Origin: Pseudomonadota bacterium | GTDB taxonomy: Bacteria > Pseudomonadota > Gammaproteobacteria > Pseudomonadales > Moraxellaceae | Length of the DNA: 62,276 nt | Reading direction: 5' to 3' | Assembly: GCA_021851865.1 (NCBI GenBank) | Contig: JAJZBU010000015.1 | Span: 1-62,276, forward strand | In this document: positions 18,648 through 27,946 of the stretch, in pieces | How the letters are laid out: the number at the start of each line of letters is the position of its first letter | How positions within the stretch are numbered: position 1 is the first letter of the stretch | Position numbers and translations under genes: made by a program | The notes under the pieces: model-generated | Told to the model about the DNA's origin: nothing | What the model saw: the letters and a program-made list of their open reading frames with translations, nothing else | Database searches by the model: none

Positions 18648-19011
18648 GAGGGTCGTCCTGTACGGGCGCCGGCGTCGACGCTACGGCATAGGGATGGAGG
18701 GTGCGATGCTCGGCGCCGTGTTCGAGCACGACGCGATCGGGCAGGATGTGGGTGATCGTCCAGACGCCGATGTGCTGTCCCTCGGTGAGCAGTTCACCAT
18801 CGATGCGAGCGAGGCGGCGTTGTGGTGCATAGAGTAGATAATCGAGGTGCAAAGGTGGCGGTGGCGGTGGCGCGACGGGATGCGCGCCAACCGTGCCTGC
18901 GATATGTGGGCTTGGCGGCGTGTACAGCGGTCGGGTCGGGTCATGATCTTGCGCCACCGCGGCCAGACAGGTCAACAGGACGAGCAGGGGGAAGGCAGCT
19001 TCATGGCGCAT
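18637..19011 (-). CDS. mshK: Pilus assembly protein MshK
   Basis: A 124-residue exported protein: signal peptide to about residue 20, DPTRPLY motif, proline run (about 47-55), then a small beta domain with LLYAPQRRLARIDGELLTEGQ and VVLEHGAEHRTL. This is the usual form of MshK, equivalent to a PilP/GspC-type element that contacts the secretin. It overlaps mshJ by 11 bases and mshL by 11 bases. Confidence 0.8.
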   Translation of the reverse strand: MRHEAAFPLLVLLTCLAAVAQDHDPTRPLYTPPSPHIAGTVGAHPVAPPPPPPLHLDYLLYAPQRRLARIDGELLTEGQHIGVWTITHILPDRVVLEHGAEHRTLHPYAVASTPAPVQDDPHAR

Positions 19012-19615
19012 CGTTCAGGCCCTCATGACGATCGAGGATGAAGATGTCGAGACGCACCTGGTTGTCAGGATAGTGCGTGATGCGGTCTTCAAAGCTCTGC
19101 CAGTACCAGGGGCCGGCGTGTTCGAGGGCGGCGAGATCAGCGATGATGGCGCCATAGTTGCCGACGAGGTCGAGCTGCATGTCATGGCGGTAGAGGGGCG
19201 GTTGCCCGCTGTTCGCCAGACGCACCGCCGGCAGGACACGCAGCATCTGCACGCGCACGCCAGGATGCCGGGCGAGGACCTGATGGATCAGATGCAGGGG
19301 CGAGTTGATGGCGGCGCTTTCAGCGTCGGCGGCGACCAGCTGTCGGCTGAGCGCGTCGAGTTCCGGGTCATCGGGAGGTGGGCGTTGCGCTTGCAGGGAA
19401 AGCAGGCGTATCTGGGCATTGATCTCGCCGATCTGCTGACGGCCGGTGCTGAGCTGGTGATCGATGCGGCGCAGGGTCTGGCTCTGCGTCGACAGTTGAT
19501 TGAAGGCCAGGGCCAAGATGAGGATCAGCGGGGTCAGCAGCACCAGCAGACGCTCGCGCAAGGAGAGAGCGTCGATGCGCTCCTGATAAGCGGCCCAAGA
19601 TTCAGTCAGGGTCAT
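19001..19615 (-). CDS. mshJ: Pilus alignment protein MshJ (PilO/GspM-like)
   Basis: A 204-residue bitopic inner-membrane protein: short cytosolic N-terminus, membrane helix at about 24-42 (LLVLLTPLILILALAFNQL), coiled coil to about 85, then a ferredoxin-like periplasmic domain. This matches MshJ, the PilO/GspM counterpart. Overlaps the PilN-like gene by 4 bases. Confidence 0.85.
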   Translation of the reverse strand: MTLTESWAAYQERIDALSLRERLLVLLTPLILILALAFNQLSTQSQTLRRIDHQLSTGRQQIGEINAQIRLLSLQAQRPPPDDPELDALSRQLVAADAESAAINSPLHLIHQVLARHPGVRVQMLRVLPAVRLANSGQPPLYRHDMQLDLVGNYGAIIADLAALEHAGPWYWQSFEDRITHYPDNQVRLDIFILDRHEGLNDAP

Positions 19616-20202
19616 GGATGGGTGCCCCTCTGGTCGCTGAGCAGAAAACTGCTGGTCGGCGCTTTCTCATCCTGATGGATCTGCAGCTGGTTCAGTTGGT
19701 CCTGCGGAATCAGGGCGGCCTGGTGCAAAGCGTGCACGTAGGGGCTCAGATATTCGCTGCCCATCACTTTGCCCTCGAGCAGAATGGGACCACGACTACC
19801 GTGATCGAGTCGTATGCGCGTCAGCCACAGGCCAGGCATGGGCAGGCTGGCGAGCTGCTGCAATCGCGGGGTGTAGCCGGCGCGATAGGGAGCGAGTGTC
19901 TGGTAGGCCGACAAGGACTGTTGCAGGGTCTGACGGCGCGCTTGGCGCGCGGCGGCCAAACGGATTGGATCGAGTTGCACCTGCAATTGCGCCAGCTCGC
20001 TCTGGCGCATGGCCAGTTCATCCTGCGCCTGCAGCAGGCGTGATTGTTGGCGGCCGATCGTATAGTTCAGATAGAAGCCGCTCAATGTCCACAGGACGAC
20101 CAGCACGAGCGCGCTCGCCGCCACTTTGCGCAGGTCGAGCAGTTGCTCAGCGAAGCTGCGGTGCGGGCGTTGCAGGAGGTCGATGTCCTGGCGCAGATTC
20201 AT
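19612..20202 (-). CDS. PilN-like protein of the msh operon (MshI2)
   Basis: A 196-residue bitopic protein with the short N-terminal cytosolic motif MNLRQDIDLLQRP, a membrane helix at about 30-50, a long coiled coil (about 52-100), and a PilN-type periplasmic domain (LPMPGLWLTRIRLDH...LEGKVMGSEYLSPYVHAL). It pairs with the upstream PilM-like MshI. In several MSHA loci this gene is named mshI2. Overlaps mshI by 4 bases. Confidence 0.82.
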   Translation of the reverse strand: MNLRQDIDLLQRPHRSFAEQLLDLRKVAASALVLVVLWTLSGFYLNYTIGRQQSRLLQAQDELAMRQSELAQLQVQLDPIRLAAARQARRQTLQQSLSAYQTLAPYRAGYTPRLQQLASLPMPGLWLTRIRLDHGSRGPILLEGKVMGSEYLSPYVHALHQAALIPQDQLNQLQIHQDEKAPTSSFLLSDQRGTHP

Positions 20203-21092
20203 GCCAGCCCCCTGAGCGCGGCGCCTACGGCCAGGGTTTGCTCGGGATCGGCATATTCGGCGGCGCGCTCGAGAACGCTGCCGAGGTCGAGCAGACTCAC
20301 TTGCGGCGTGAGATTCTGATCGAGGTAGGCGGCCAACTCGGCGGCGCGCTCATGCGCCGAGATCAGGACCTCGCGCACCATGCCCTTGCCGATCTGGCTG
20401 TCGTAGTAGTCGAGGGATCGCTGAATCTCGAGCAGCAGGGCTTCGAAGTCCTGACTGTTGTGCAGACGTTGCCAGCCCAGGGGCGCCTGACGGGTCAGAT
20501 AGAGATGCGCATTTTGGATCAGGACGATCTGGCAGTCGTTGTTGCCGAGCATGACCAGGGCGCGGCCGTTGTCCTGCGGCTGCAGACGTCGTCCGAGATG
20601 GAGGCAGGCGACCTCCGGGATGCTGATGCTTTGCAGCTCGAGGCGAGCGCTGGCGAAGCTGCGCTCGAGGCTGACGATGGCGTTTTGCGGGCAGCTGGCG
20701 ATATAGGCCATGCGCTGGCGGCCGCGATAGGCGTCCTCCGGCAAGGCGAAGGCGTCGAGGCGCGCGTCGTTGGCGTCATAACTCAAAAGTTCCGCCACGC
20801 GCCAGCGGAGCGCCGCCGCGAGCTCCTCATCGGCGACCTGGGGGGCTTCGGTCAAGGTCAGCTGATACTGGCCGGGAGCGAGGATCAGGTGCAGATCGGC
20901 GTGATCGAATTCGCCGCGATTCGCCAGTTCGGCGAGGACGACCGGAAGTTCCTGACCGTTGAGCAACTGCTCACCGCAGTGAAGAAGGCAGGGCGCCGGC
21001 TGTAAACACAGGCGTGCCCAGCTCAGACCGTGCGTCGAGAGGACGATGCCGACGCTGTCCACAGGTTTTTTTTGCCAGAAACCCCAGCCCAA
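20199..21092 (-). CDS. mshI: Pilus assembly protein MshI (PilM-like), first gene of the msh operon
   Basis: A 297-residue cytosolic actin-like PilM/GspL-type protein, with DSVGIVLSTHGL near the N-terminus and LLLEIQRSLDYYDSQIG in the middle. The start appears to be TTG at 21092; GTG at 21062 is the alternative. Codons 7-9 contain an A8 tract (21066-21073), a possible slippage site. It is divergent from trmL with about 100 bases between; I found no convincing promoter there. Confidence 0.85.
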   Translation of the reverse strand: MGWGFWQKKPVDSVGIVLSTHGLSWARLCLQPAPCLLHCGEQLLNGQELPVVLAELANRGEFDHADLHLILAPGQYQLTLTEAPQVADEELAAALRWRVAELLSYDANDARLDAFALPEDAYRGRQRMAYIASCPQNAIVSLERSFASARLELQSISIPEVACLHLGRRLQPQDNGRALVMLGNNDCQIVLIQNAHLYLTRQAPLGWQRLHNSQDFEALLLEIQRSLDYYDSQIGKGMVREVLISAHERAAELAAYLDQNLTPQVSLLDLGSVLERAAEYADPEQTLAVGAALRGLA

Positions 21093-21194
21093 TCTCGCTC
21101 ACCGCGTTGGTTTTGAATGTTTGTTCCTAGAATAGCAGGTAAGTCGGGTATAGATGCGCGAAAACCTGCGCTTTTATGGCATAATCAGGGGATC

Positions 21195-21653
21195 ATGCAT
21201 ATCGTGCTTTTTCAGCCGGAAATTCCTGGCAATACCGGCAATATCATCCGCTTGTGCGCCAATACCGGCGCCGACCTGCATCTCATCGAACCGCTCGGCT
21301 TTCTCATGCAGGACGCGCGTCTGCGCCGTGCCGGTCTCGACTATCACGAGTGGGCGCGCGTCCGGCGCTGGCCGGACCTCGAGCATTGTCTAGCCGAGCT
21401 GACGGGACGGGTCACCGCCTTGACCACTTCGGGTGAAGTTTGGCGGGGAGAGGCGCTCGCCGGTGTTGATGATGTGCTGCTGTTTGGGCCGGAGACGCGA
21501 GGTTTGCCGGACGAAGTGCTCACTCATCCGCGCATCGATCGCCGTCTGCGCTGGCCGATGCGGCCTGGTAGCCGTAGTCTGAACTTGTCGAACGCCGTCG
21601 CCGTCGTCGTCTATGAGGCTTGGCGCCAGCAGGGTTTTGCCGGCGCCGTCTGA
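21195..21653 (+). CDS. trmL: tRNA (cytidine(34)-2'-O)-methyltransferase TrmL
   Basis: A 152-residue SPOUT methyltransferase of usual length. Motifs are VLFQPEIPGNTGNIIRLCANTG at the N-terminus, LFGPETRGLP in the middle and the knot motif RSLNLSNAVAVVVYEA at the end. It methylates the wobble base of tRNA-Leu isoacceptors. ATG 21195 is preceded by AGGGG. Upstream GTG/TTG extensions do not match the family. Confidence 0.96.
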   Translation: MHIVLFQPEIPGNTGNIIRLCANTGADLHLIEPLGFLMQDARLRRAGLDYHEWARVRRWPDLEHCLAELTGRVTALTTSGEVWRGEALAGVDDVLLFGPETRGLPDEVLTHPRIDRRLRWPMRPGSRSLNLSNAVAVVVYEAWRQQGFAGAV

Positions 21654-21660
21654 GAGCCTC

Positions 21661-22128
21661 TCACTGCATGGTTTGCGCGGAGTCGGCGAGTTGACGCTGC
21701 CGCTCGGCAAAGACGAGATCGAAGTTGACCGGCGCCAGCAGCAATTGCGGGAAGGAACCGCGCGCTACCACGTCCGCGATCGCCTCGCGTGCAAAGGGGA
21801 AGAGGATGTTGGGGCAGTAAGCGCCGAGCAGTTGCGCGAGATGGTCCTCAGGGATCTTGTCCAGGAGAAAGATGCCCGCCTGCTTGATCTCGGCGATGAA
21901 GGCGATGTTGTCGTCGAGGTTGGCGGTGACGGTGACGCCGAGCACCACTTCATAGAAGGAACCCTCGAGGGCCGTCGCTTCGGTGCTCAACTGGACATTG
22001 ATCTGCGGCTGCCAGTTGCTCTGAAAGACTTTTGGGGCATTCGGCACTTCAAAAGACAGATCCTTGACGTAGACGCGCTGAATGGCAAACTGACCTTGTT
22101 GCTGATCGGTGCTCGGTGTCTCACTCAT
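21661..22128 (-). CDS. secB: Export chaperone SecB
   Basis: A 155-residue tetrameric chaperone that hands unfolded precursors to SecA. FAIQRVYVKDLSFEVPNAP, the segment ending in YCPNILFPFAREAIADVV, and GSFPQLLLAPVNFD are the family's conserved blocks. It is the last gene of the rhodanese-grxC-secB set, converging on trmL with a 7-base gap. Confidence 0.97.
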   Translation of the reverse strand: MSETPSTDQQQGQFAIQRVYVKDLSFEVPNAPKVFQSNWQPQINVQLSTEATALEGSFYEVVLGVTVTANLDDNIAFIAEIKQAGIFLLDKIPEDHLAQLLGAYCPNILFPFAREAIADVVARGSFPQLLLAPVNFDLVFAERQRQLADSAQTMQ

Positions 22129-22160
22129 GGTGCGATCCTTGTACAGGTGGGTGGGCAGGG

Positions 22161-22415
22161 TTATTCGGCGAGCAGGCGATCGAGTTCGCCGCTGCGCTCG
22201 AGGGAATAGAGGTCGTCACAACCGCCGATGCTGCGACCGGCGATAAAAATCTGCGGCACGGTGCGCTGGCCAGTGCGCTGCACCAGGGCCTGGCGCTCCG
22301 CCGCGTCCTCGCTGACGTCGATCTCGCGGAAGGGGATGCCCTTGCGCGTCAGCAACTGCTTGGCACGCACGCAGTAGGGGCAGATGCGGGTGGTGTAGAC
22401 GAGAACTTCAGGCAT
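22161..22415 (-). CDS. grxC: Glutaredoxin 3
   Basis: An 84-residue dithiol glutaredoxin with active site CPYC (12-15), TVPQIFI cis-Pro loop and GGCDDL motif for glutathione binding. It reduces disulfides at the expense of glutathione, made by GshA (gene at 28976-30547). It sits 16 bases after the rhodanese gene and 32 before secB. Confidence 0.96.
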   Translation of the reverse strand: MPEVLVYTTRICPYCVRAKQLLTRKGIPFREIDVSEDAAERQALVQRTGQRTVPQIFIAGRSIGGCDDLYSLERSGELDRLLAE

Positions 22416-22431
22416 TTTCGTGACTCCCGAG

Positions 22432-22845
22432 TCAACCGATCAGAGGCAGCTGGTCCTGCGTCCAACCGTGGATGCCATGCGCTAATTTATGGACACGACT
22501 GAAGCCGGCCTTGCGCAAAAGCTGGCCGGCGGCGACGGCGGTCTGGCCGCGCATGCAGATGACGATGATGGGCTTGTCCTTGTAGGCGTGCAGGGTGCTC
22601 ATCTGCTCACTGAGATCGGCATAGGGCAGGTTGCGCGAACCGGTGATATGGCCCTTACGGAAATCGGCGGTACCGCGGATGTCGAGGAGCAAAGCGTCCT
22701 CGGTGTTGACCAAGTGCGTCAGTTCCTGGTTGCTCACCGCTGGCAAGGCTTGTAGGGATTCGAGCATGACGTAAGCTCCAGCCAGAAGGATGAACAGGCC
22801 CGAAAGCCACCAATGCTCGAGAAAAAATGAAAGAAGCTGCTGCAT
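22432..22845 (-). CDS. Membrane-anchored rhodanese-like protein (YibN type)
   Basis: A 137-residue protein with an N-terminal membrane helix (about 13-30) and a rhodanese domain (about 38-135) with active-site loop CMRGQTA, so the catalytic cysteine is kept. The gene order rhodanese-grxC-secB is usual in gammaproteobacteria. Substrate unknown. ATG 22845 was chosen because an AGGG lies 8 bases upstream and the frame further upstream gives no family-like sequence. A possible -10 box TATACT lies at 22874-22879. Confidence 0.88.
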   Translation of the reverse strand: MQQLLSFFLEHWWLSGLFILLAGAYVMLESLQALPAVSNQELTHLVNTEDALLLDIRGTADFRKGHITGSRNLPYADLSEQMSTLHAYKDKPIIVICMRGQTAVAAGQLLRKAGFSRVHKLAHGIHGWTQDQLPLIG

Positions 22846-22891
22846 GCACGGGGCCCTCGTCGCATAGGCGGACAGTATACACGTTCTCTTT

Positions 22892-23920
22892 TCAATCGTC
22901 TGTGGCGGCGTCGCCGTCGGCGAGCAGGCTGCGCAGGCTGGCGAAGCGTTCCTGGCTGAGTTCTCCGGCGGCGACGGCGGCGACGAAGGCGCAACCGGGC
23001 TCGTGCTCATGGCGACAGTTGCGAAAGCGGCAGCGACCGCGCCAGGAGGCGATCTCGGGGAAGCCGGCGAGGATCTGTTCGCCGGTCAGCAGGCCGAGCC
23101 CGAACTCGCGTATGCCGGGTGAATCGATGAGGTCGCCACCACCTGGCAGATGAAAGAGGCGCGCGGTGGTGGTGGTGTGTTGACCGAGGCCGCTATGGCT
23201 GGAGAGCTCGCGCGTGACCTGCTGAATGTCTGGCAGCAGGGCATTGACCAGAGAGGACTTGCCGACCCCCGACAGACCGACGAAGGCGCTGACTCGGCCG
23301 GGCAGGATCTGGCGCAGTTCATCGAGTTCGCCGCTGCGCGCGCTCAGACTCAGGCAGTCATAGCCGAGATGTCGATAGCGGTCGAGACGCGCGAGATCGG
23401 CGGCTTCTGCCAAGTCGCGTTTGTTGAGCACGAGCAAGGGTTGCAGATCGGCGGCGTGGGCGGCGACGAGATAGCGATCGATGGACAGATCACGTGTCGT
23501 CGGTTGCGGCGCGATGACGATGAGCAGTTGATCGATGTTGGCGGCGATGGGTTTGCTGTGGCCATGGCCGTCAGGGCGTTCGAGGAGGCTGCGCCGCGGC
23601 AGCAGCGCCGAAACCACGCCGATGCCGTCTTCCAGCGCAGCCGGTTGCCAGAGAACCCGATCGCCGGTCGCCAGCGCCGGCAGGTTGGCACGGCGATGGC
23701 AGCGTTGCAGGCACGGCCCCTGCGGGTCGTCGGGCAAGCTCTCGACGTGGACCTGGGTGCCGTAATGCGCCAGCACCAAGCCCGGCCGTTCGCCGGCGAG
23801 ACCACCTTCCTCGAGGAGAGAATGGGCACGCGCCTCGCGTCGCGCGAGACGCGCGATGCGCTCTTCTTGGATCTTGTCGATGCGCCAGCGTTGCTGGCGG
23901 TTGAGTTTGCGTGTGCTCAT
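22892..23920 (-). CDS. rsgA: Ribosome small subunit-dependent GTPase RsgA
   Basis: A 342-residue circularly permuted GTPase. Order of motifs: NKRD (G4), [14 protein letters not shown] (G1), DSPGIREF (G3). An N-terminal OB fold and a C-terminal zinc site C-x5-C-x-H-x5-C ([14 protein letters not shown]) complete it. It acts in late 30S maturation. The ATG at 23920 ([14 protein letters not shown]) is preferred to one six codons upstream. Divergent from orn, a standard gammaproteobacterial arrangement. Confidence 0.96.
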   Translation of the reverse strand: MSTRKLNRQQRWRIDKIQEERIARLARREARAHSLLEEGGLAGERPGLVLAHYGTQVHVESLPDDPQGPCLQRCHRRANLPALATGDRVLWQPAALEDGIGVVSALLPRRSLLERPDGHGHSKPIAANIDQLLIVIAPQPTTRDLSIDRYLVAAHAADLQPLLVLNKRDLAEAADLARLDRYRHLGYDCLSLSARSGELDELRQILPGRVSAFVGLSGVGKSSLVNALLPDIQQVTRELSSHSGLGQHTTTTARLFHLPGGGDLIDSPGIREFGLGLLTGEQILAGFPEIASWRGRCRFRNCRHEHEPGCAFVAAVAAGELSQERFASLRSLLADGDAATDD

Positions 23921-24003
23921 GGTCGCGGGCTGTGCCAATGTCGCCCTGCAGGGTAGCCTCTGCTACACTGCGCTGCAATATCGACAGGGCGAGGAGCCGC
24001 AGC

Positions 24004-24558
24004 ATGCAAGCAGGCAAGGACGATAATCTCGTCTGGATCGATCTTGAGATGACCGGCTTGAACCCGGACCAGGATCGGATCATCGAGATGGCGGTGATCA
24101 TCACCGACGCCCACCTCAACGTTCTCGCCGAAGGGCCGGTGCTCACCGTGCACCAGAAAGACATCGTGCTCAATGCCATGGACGAGTGGAACACCCGCCA
24201 GCACGGCGGCTCCGGCTTGATCGATCGCGTGCGCCGCAGCAATTTGAGTGAGGCCGAGGCCGAGGCCACCATGCTCGAGTTCATCTCGCGCTTCGTCGAT
24301 GCCCGACAATCGCCGATGTGTGGTAATTCGATCTGTCAGGATCGGCGCTTTCTCTATCGCCACATGCCGCGCCTCGAAGCTTACTTTCACTATCGCAACC
24401 TCGACGTCAGCAGCATCAAAGAGCTGGCCAGGCGCTGGCATCCGGAGCTGGTCAAGGGACTGAACAAAAAGAGCTCGCACCTGGCGATCGAAGACGTCCG
24501 TGATTCGATCGACGAGCTGCGCTACTACCGGCAATACTTCATTCGATTGCCCTCCTGA
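24004..24558 (+). CDS. orn: Oligoribonuclease Orn
   Basis: A 184-residue DEDDh 3'-5' exonuclease with [11 protein letters not shown] (Asp13, Glu15), a central [12 protein letters not shown] and C-terminal [11 protein letters not shown]. It degrades 2-5 mers and the c-di-GMP breakdown product pGpG, which links it to the c-di-GMP genes nearby. GAGGAG lies 8 bases before ATG 24004. Its 3' end overlaps the converging diguanylate cyclase gene by 20 bases. Confidence 0.97.
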   Translation: MQAGKDDNLVWIDLEMTGLNPDQDRIIEMAVIITDAHLNVLAEGPVLTVHQKDIVLNAMDEWNTRQHGGSGLIDRVRRSNLSEAEAEATMLEFISRFVDARQSPMCGNSICQDRRFLYRHMPRLEAYFHYRNLDVSSIKELARRWHPELVKGLNKKSSHLAIEDVRDSIDELRYYRQYFIRLPS

Positions 24559-26338
24559 TCGGCTGGAAGCGATAAGCGTTGCGACCAGCGTGCTTGGCGG
24601 CGTAGACGGCGGTATCGGCGGCGGCGAGCAGTTCTTCGGCATCCTGCAAACCGTTCGGGACGCAAGTGCTGCCGCCGAGGCTGATGGTGATGTGCAGAGG
24701 CTGGCTGGCCAGTTCGATGATGGCGTCGTCGACGGCGCGACGCAGATGCTCGGCGACGATGGCCAGACCGTTCTCCTTGACACAGGGAAGGAGAACGCAG
24801 AACTCCTCGCCACCGAAGCGGGCGACGAGATCGATGTCGCGGCGCACATGTTTTTGCAGGGTCATCGCGATGAAGCGTAGGGCCTCGTCGCCGCTCTGAT
24901 GGCCGTAATGGTCATTGACCCGTTTGAAGTGATCGATGTCGATGACCAGCAAACCGATATGTTGGCCGCTGCGCTGCGCGCGTTTGATTTCATCGAGATA
25001 GCGCTGATCGAAGTGGCGACGATTGGGGATGCCGGTCAAAGGATCGGTGACGCTGATCTCGGTCAGCCGGCGATTGGCCTCCTGCAAAGCTTGCGTGCGC
25101 AACTCGACCTGCTGCTCGAGTTGGGCGTTGGCCACTCTTTGCGCATCGAAGGCGTCTCTTTGTGCCTGCTCGCGCAGCTTGCGCTCGACGTTGACGCGCT
25201 CGCCGAGGGCGAAGGAGAGCAGCAGCACTTCCATCGCCGACCCGACCTGGGTGGCATTCTCGGTGAAGAGATTGCGCTCGATCAAGCCGAGCTTGTTGGC
25301 CGCCATGACGGCGCCGCCGAGCATGACAAAAGACCAAGCGAAGACATAGTAGCGGGCGGTGGCGAAGCCGTCGCGCCAGCGCAGAGTGGCGGCGACGAAG
25401 CTGCTAAAGATGGCGATGACGGCGACGCCGATACTGAGGTGGATGCCGTAGCGATAAGGAAGAACGAAGGCGCCGAGCGTCGCTAGGCCGGACAAGAGCG
25501 CCATCTGGTGCAGCAGACGCAACATCCAGGTCTGACGCGCCCGGGCGATCTGTAGGAATTCGCGGGTGAACAAGGTGGCGAACAACACCGACAAGGAGAG
25601 AAAAAAGACCAGGGCACGGTTGTTCCAGGCGCTGGCTTGCGGCCACAGGTACTGATAGGCGATGCCGTTCAGACTCATCATGAACATCAGCATGCCGCCG
25701 ACCCAAACGACGTAATAAAGACCGCTGAGCTCACGCAGGCTGAAAAACAGGAAGAGATTGTAGATCAGCATGCAGATGACGACGCCGTAGTAGATGCCGA
25801 GCAGGAGAAGATTGGTCTGGTCGTGCTGGTGAAAGCGGGCCTCTGACCACAGGGTCACGGGGACCTGCATGGCGCTGGCGGTGTGGATGCGCAGGACGAC
25901 CTGCAGAGATTGTCCGGCTTGCAACTGCAACGGAATGACGAAATTGCGGTGCTGATAGGGGCGCGCGGCGAAGGGCAGAGCGTCGCCCATATGATAGACG
26001 CTGACCACCCGCGCGCGATTCAGAATCCAGACGTCGACGTGGTTGAGGACGGGATAGGCGATCTCGAGCAGTCGTTGCAGCGGCTGCTGGTCGCCGTTGT
26101 GCAGGTTCAGGCGAAACCAGTAGGTGCTCCGGGTATAGCCGAAGTTGAGATCTTGTCTCTGCCCCTGCTGCCAGTCGCTCTGCGCCAGCGCCTGCGGCAA
26201 GTCGAGGCGGGAGCCGGGGTCAGCGAGGTAGTCGAGGTGTCGGCCTAGGCTCAACTCATCGTCCTGCTGGACGATATCGAGCGCCTGGACGAGGTCGGTC
26301 TGGATGAGGAATAAGAAGAAAAGAAGGCCCTTAAGCAT
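24539..26338 (-). CDS. Membrane diguanylate cyclase with 7TMR-DISM sensor
   Basis: A 599-residue protein: signal peptide (1-19), periplasmic 7TMR-DISMED2-type domain (about 20-165), seven membrane helices (about 175-375), a short coiled coil, and a C-terminal GGDEF domain. The active site is GGEEF, and an inhibitory I-site RDID lies exactly five residues before it, so product feedback is expected. It makes c-di-GMP in response to an unknown periplasmic ligand, possibly a carbohydrate. The ATG at 26338 lies inside the end of queG; the long upstream frame is a shadow of queG. Confidence 0.92.
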   Translation of the reverse strand: MLKGLLFFLFLIQTDLVQALDIVQQDDELSLGRHLDYLADPGSRLDLPQALAQSDWQQGQRQDLNFGYTRSTYWFRLNLHNGDQQPLQRLLEIAYPVLNHVDVWILNRARVVSVYHMGDALPFAARPYQHRNFVIPLQLQAGQSLQVVLRIHTASAMQVPVTLWSEARFHQHDQTNLLLLGIYYGVVICMLIYNLFLFFSLRELSGLYYVVWVGGMLMFMMSLNGIAYQYLWPQASAWNNRALVFFLSLSVLFATLFTREFLQIARARQTWMLRLLHQMALLSGLATLGAFVLPYRYGIHLSIGVAVIAIFSSFVAATLRWRDGFATARYYVFAWSFVMLGGAVMAANKLGLIERNLFTENATQVGSAMEVLLLSFALGERVNVERKLREQAQRDAFDAQRVANAQLEQQVELRTQALQEANRRLTEISVTDPLTGIPNRRHFDQRYLDEIKRAQRSGQHIGLLVIDIDHFKRVNDHYGHQSGDEALRFIAMTLQKHVRRDIDLVARFGGEEFCVLLPCVKENGLAIVAEHLRRAVDDAIIELASQPLHITISLGGSTCVPNGLQDAEELLAAADTAVYAAKHAGRNAYRFQPIRRAIE

Positions 26339-27392
26339 GCCCGCAGGACCTCGTTTCGAGCTGTGCCAGGGCCCAGTGTGCGTGTCGGCGTACCATGGCG
26401 CTGTCATGCTGGCAGAGGCGGCGGATGGCGGTCCATGTCGATGTTTCGGCAGGTGCGTTGCCGAGGCCCACGGCGACGTTCCGCAAAAAGCCTTCGTAGC
26501 CGATGCGCCCCAAGGCCGAGCCCTCACTGATACGCTGGTAGTCCTCTTCACTATAGCAGCTCAAATCGCTTAGGCGAGCGGCGTGCAGGCCGTGACGACT
26601 CTGCAAGTCTTTTTCCGCGGTGGTGCGTGCGTAGCGGTTCCATGGACAGATCAACTGACAGTCATCGCAGCCGAAGATGCGATTGCCGATGGCCGGGCGC
26701 AGAGCCTCGGGAATGTCGGCACGACTCTCGATCGTCCAGTAACTGATGCACAAACGCGCATCGAGGCGATAAGGCTGGCGCAGGGCGTGCGTGGGACAAA
26801 CATCGATGCAGGCGCGGCACGAGCCACAGGCGGACGGGACCGCCGTGTCGGCGGGTAGGAGCAGGTCGGTATAGATCTCGCCGAGAAAGAAGGCGGATCC
26901 CAGCTGGCGATCGAGGATCAGGGTGTTCTTGCCCATCCAGCCCAATCCTGCCTGCACGGCGAGGGGCTTCTCGAGCACCGGTGCTGAGTCGACGAAGACC
27001 CGCGTTTGGACCGGCCCGGCCAACTCGACCAGGCGGGTGGCGAGACGGGCCAAGCGTTTGCGCATCAGTTTGTGATAGTCGCGGCCGAGAGCGTAGCGCG
27101 CGATATAGGCGCGCTGCGGATCCCCGAGGGCGGCCATGGAATCGGCCTGTTCCGGCCAGTAAGGCAGACTGACGCTGATGACGCTGAGCGTCCCCGGGAT
27201 GAGCTCGTCAGGACGATGGCGCTTGCTGCCATGTTTGACCATGTAGTCCATGTCGGCGCCATGACCGCGCTGCCACCACAGCGCTAGGCGCGCCCCCGCT
27301 TCTTCGAGATCGGGGTGGCTGACCCCGAGGCGGGCGAATCCCAGATCGTGGGCGTACCGGCGCAGTTCGGACTTGATGTCGGACGTGTCCAC
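26331..27392 (-). CDS. queG: Epoxyqueuosine reductase QueG
   Basis: A 353-residue cobalamin-dependent enzyme for the last step of queuosine synthesis in tRNA. The catalytic motif RVFVDSAPVLEKPLA and the two 4Fe-4S cysteine clusters (CGSCRACIDVCP and CDDCQLICPWN) are clear. The start is GTG at 27392, 6 bases past the rsd stop; no ribosome-binding site is obvious, suggesting coupling. The C-terminal HEAT-like tail overlaps the cyclase gene by 8 bases. Confidence 0.95.
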   Translation of the reverse strand: MDTSDIKSELRRYAHDLGFARLGVSHPDLEEAGARLALWWQRGHGADMDYMVKHGSKRHRPDELIPGTLSVISVSLPYWPEQADSMAALGDPQRAYIARYALGRDYHKLMRKRLARLATRLVELAGPVQTRVFVDSAPVLEKPLAVQAGLGWMGKNTLILDRQLGSAFFLGEIYTDLLLPADTAVPSACGSCRACIDVCPTHALRQPYRLDARLCISYWTIESRADIPEALRPAIGNRIFGCDDCQLICPWNRYARTTAEKDLQSRHGLHAARLSDLSCYSEEDYQRISEGSALGRIGYEGFLRNVAVGLGNAPAETSTWTAIRRLCQHDSAMVRRHAHWALAQLETRSCGHA

Positions 27393-27398
27393 GAAGGA

Positions 27399-27866
27399 TC
27401 AGAGGGTCTCCATGGCGTGTGGTTCGCGCAGGAGTTTCAACAGATGATCCTCAAGCGTGAAACGATCGGCGAGGGCCAGACCGAGATCGGAGAGTTCGCC
27501 GGCCAGCTGGGACTGCAGATCTTCACAGTGCTCATCATTGTCGAACAGGTCGTTGAAGCGTAATGCTGCATCGGTGCTCGGTTGCAATTGGCTATAGAGC
27601 TGGCGCGCGCGCTCCACGGTGGCCTGTCGCCCCTGTGTTTCGGCGCGGTGCAAGAGCGTGTCGTAGATTTCAAAATGACCCGCCGACACATAGTCCATCA
27701 GGAGCTGGCAGAAGGACTGTACGCGCGTGCCGGTGGGCACGCCGGCATTGCCGGGCTGCTTGATGTCGCACAAGAGGACGAGCAGTTTCTGGCGTTCCTG
27801 CAGCCAGACGGCCACAGCTTGATCGATGCGTTCCTGTCGTTCGTCGGTGGAGTCGAGCTTGAGCAT
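27399..27866 (-). CDS. rsd: Rsd/AlgQ-family anti-sigma-70 factor
   Basis: A 155-residue helical protein. The conserved blocks RQKLLVLLCDIKQPG and FCQLLMDYVSAGHFEIYDTLL match Rsd/AlgQ, which binds the vegetative sigma factor in stationary phase. A weak AGGA lies upstream of ATG 27866. It probably shares a transcript with queG. Confidence 0.9.
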   Translation of the reverse strand: MLKLDSTDERQERIDQAVAVWLQERQKLLVLLCDIKQPGNAGVPTGTRVQSFCQLLMDYVSAGHFEIYDTLLHRAETQGRQATVERARQLYSQLQPSTDAALRFNDLFDNDEHCEDLQSQLAGELSDLGLALADRFTLEDHLLKLLREPHAMETL

Positions 27867-27946
27867 AATCCTGTCCTGTGGCTGTAGCGATGCCGCTATA
27901 TCACCTCTAACCTAGCACGAATGCCGGCGGCGGCAAACTCCGATGA

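Noticed and set aside
21093-21194. Promoter for the msh operon in the trmL/mshI gap
   Set aside because: TATTCT and TATACC resemble -10 boxes on the minus strand, but none has an acceptable -35 box at 16-18 bases.
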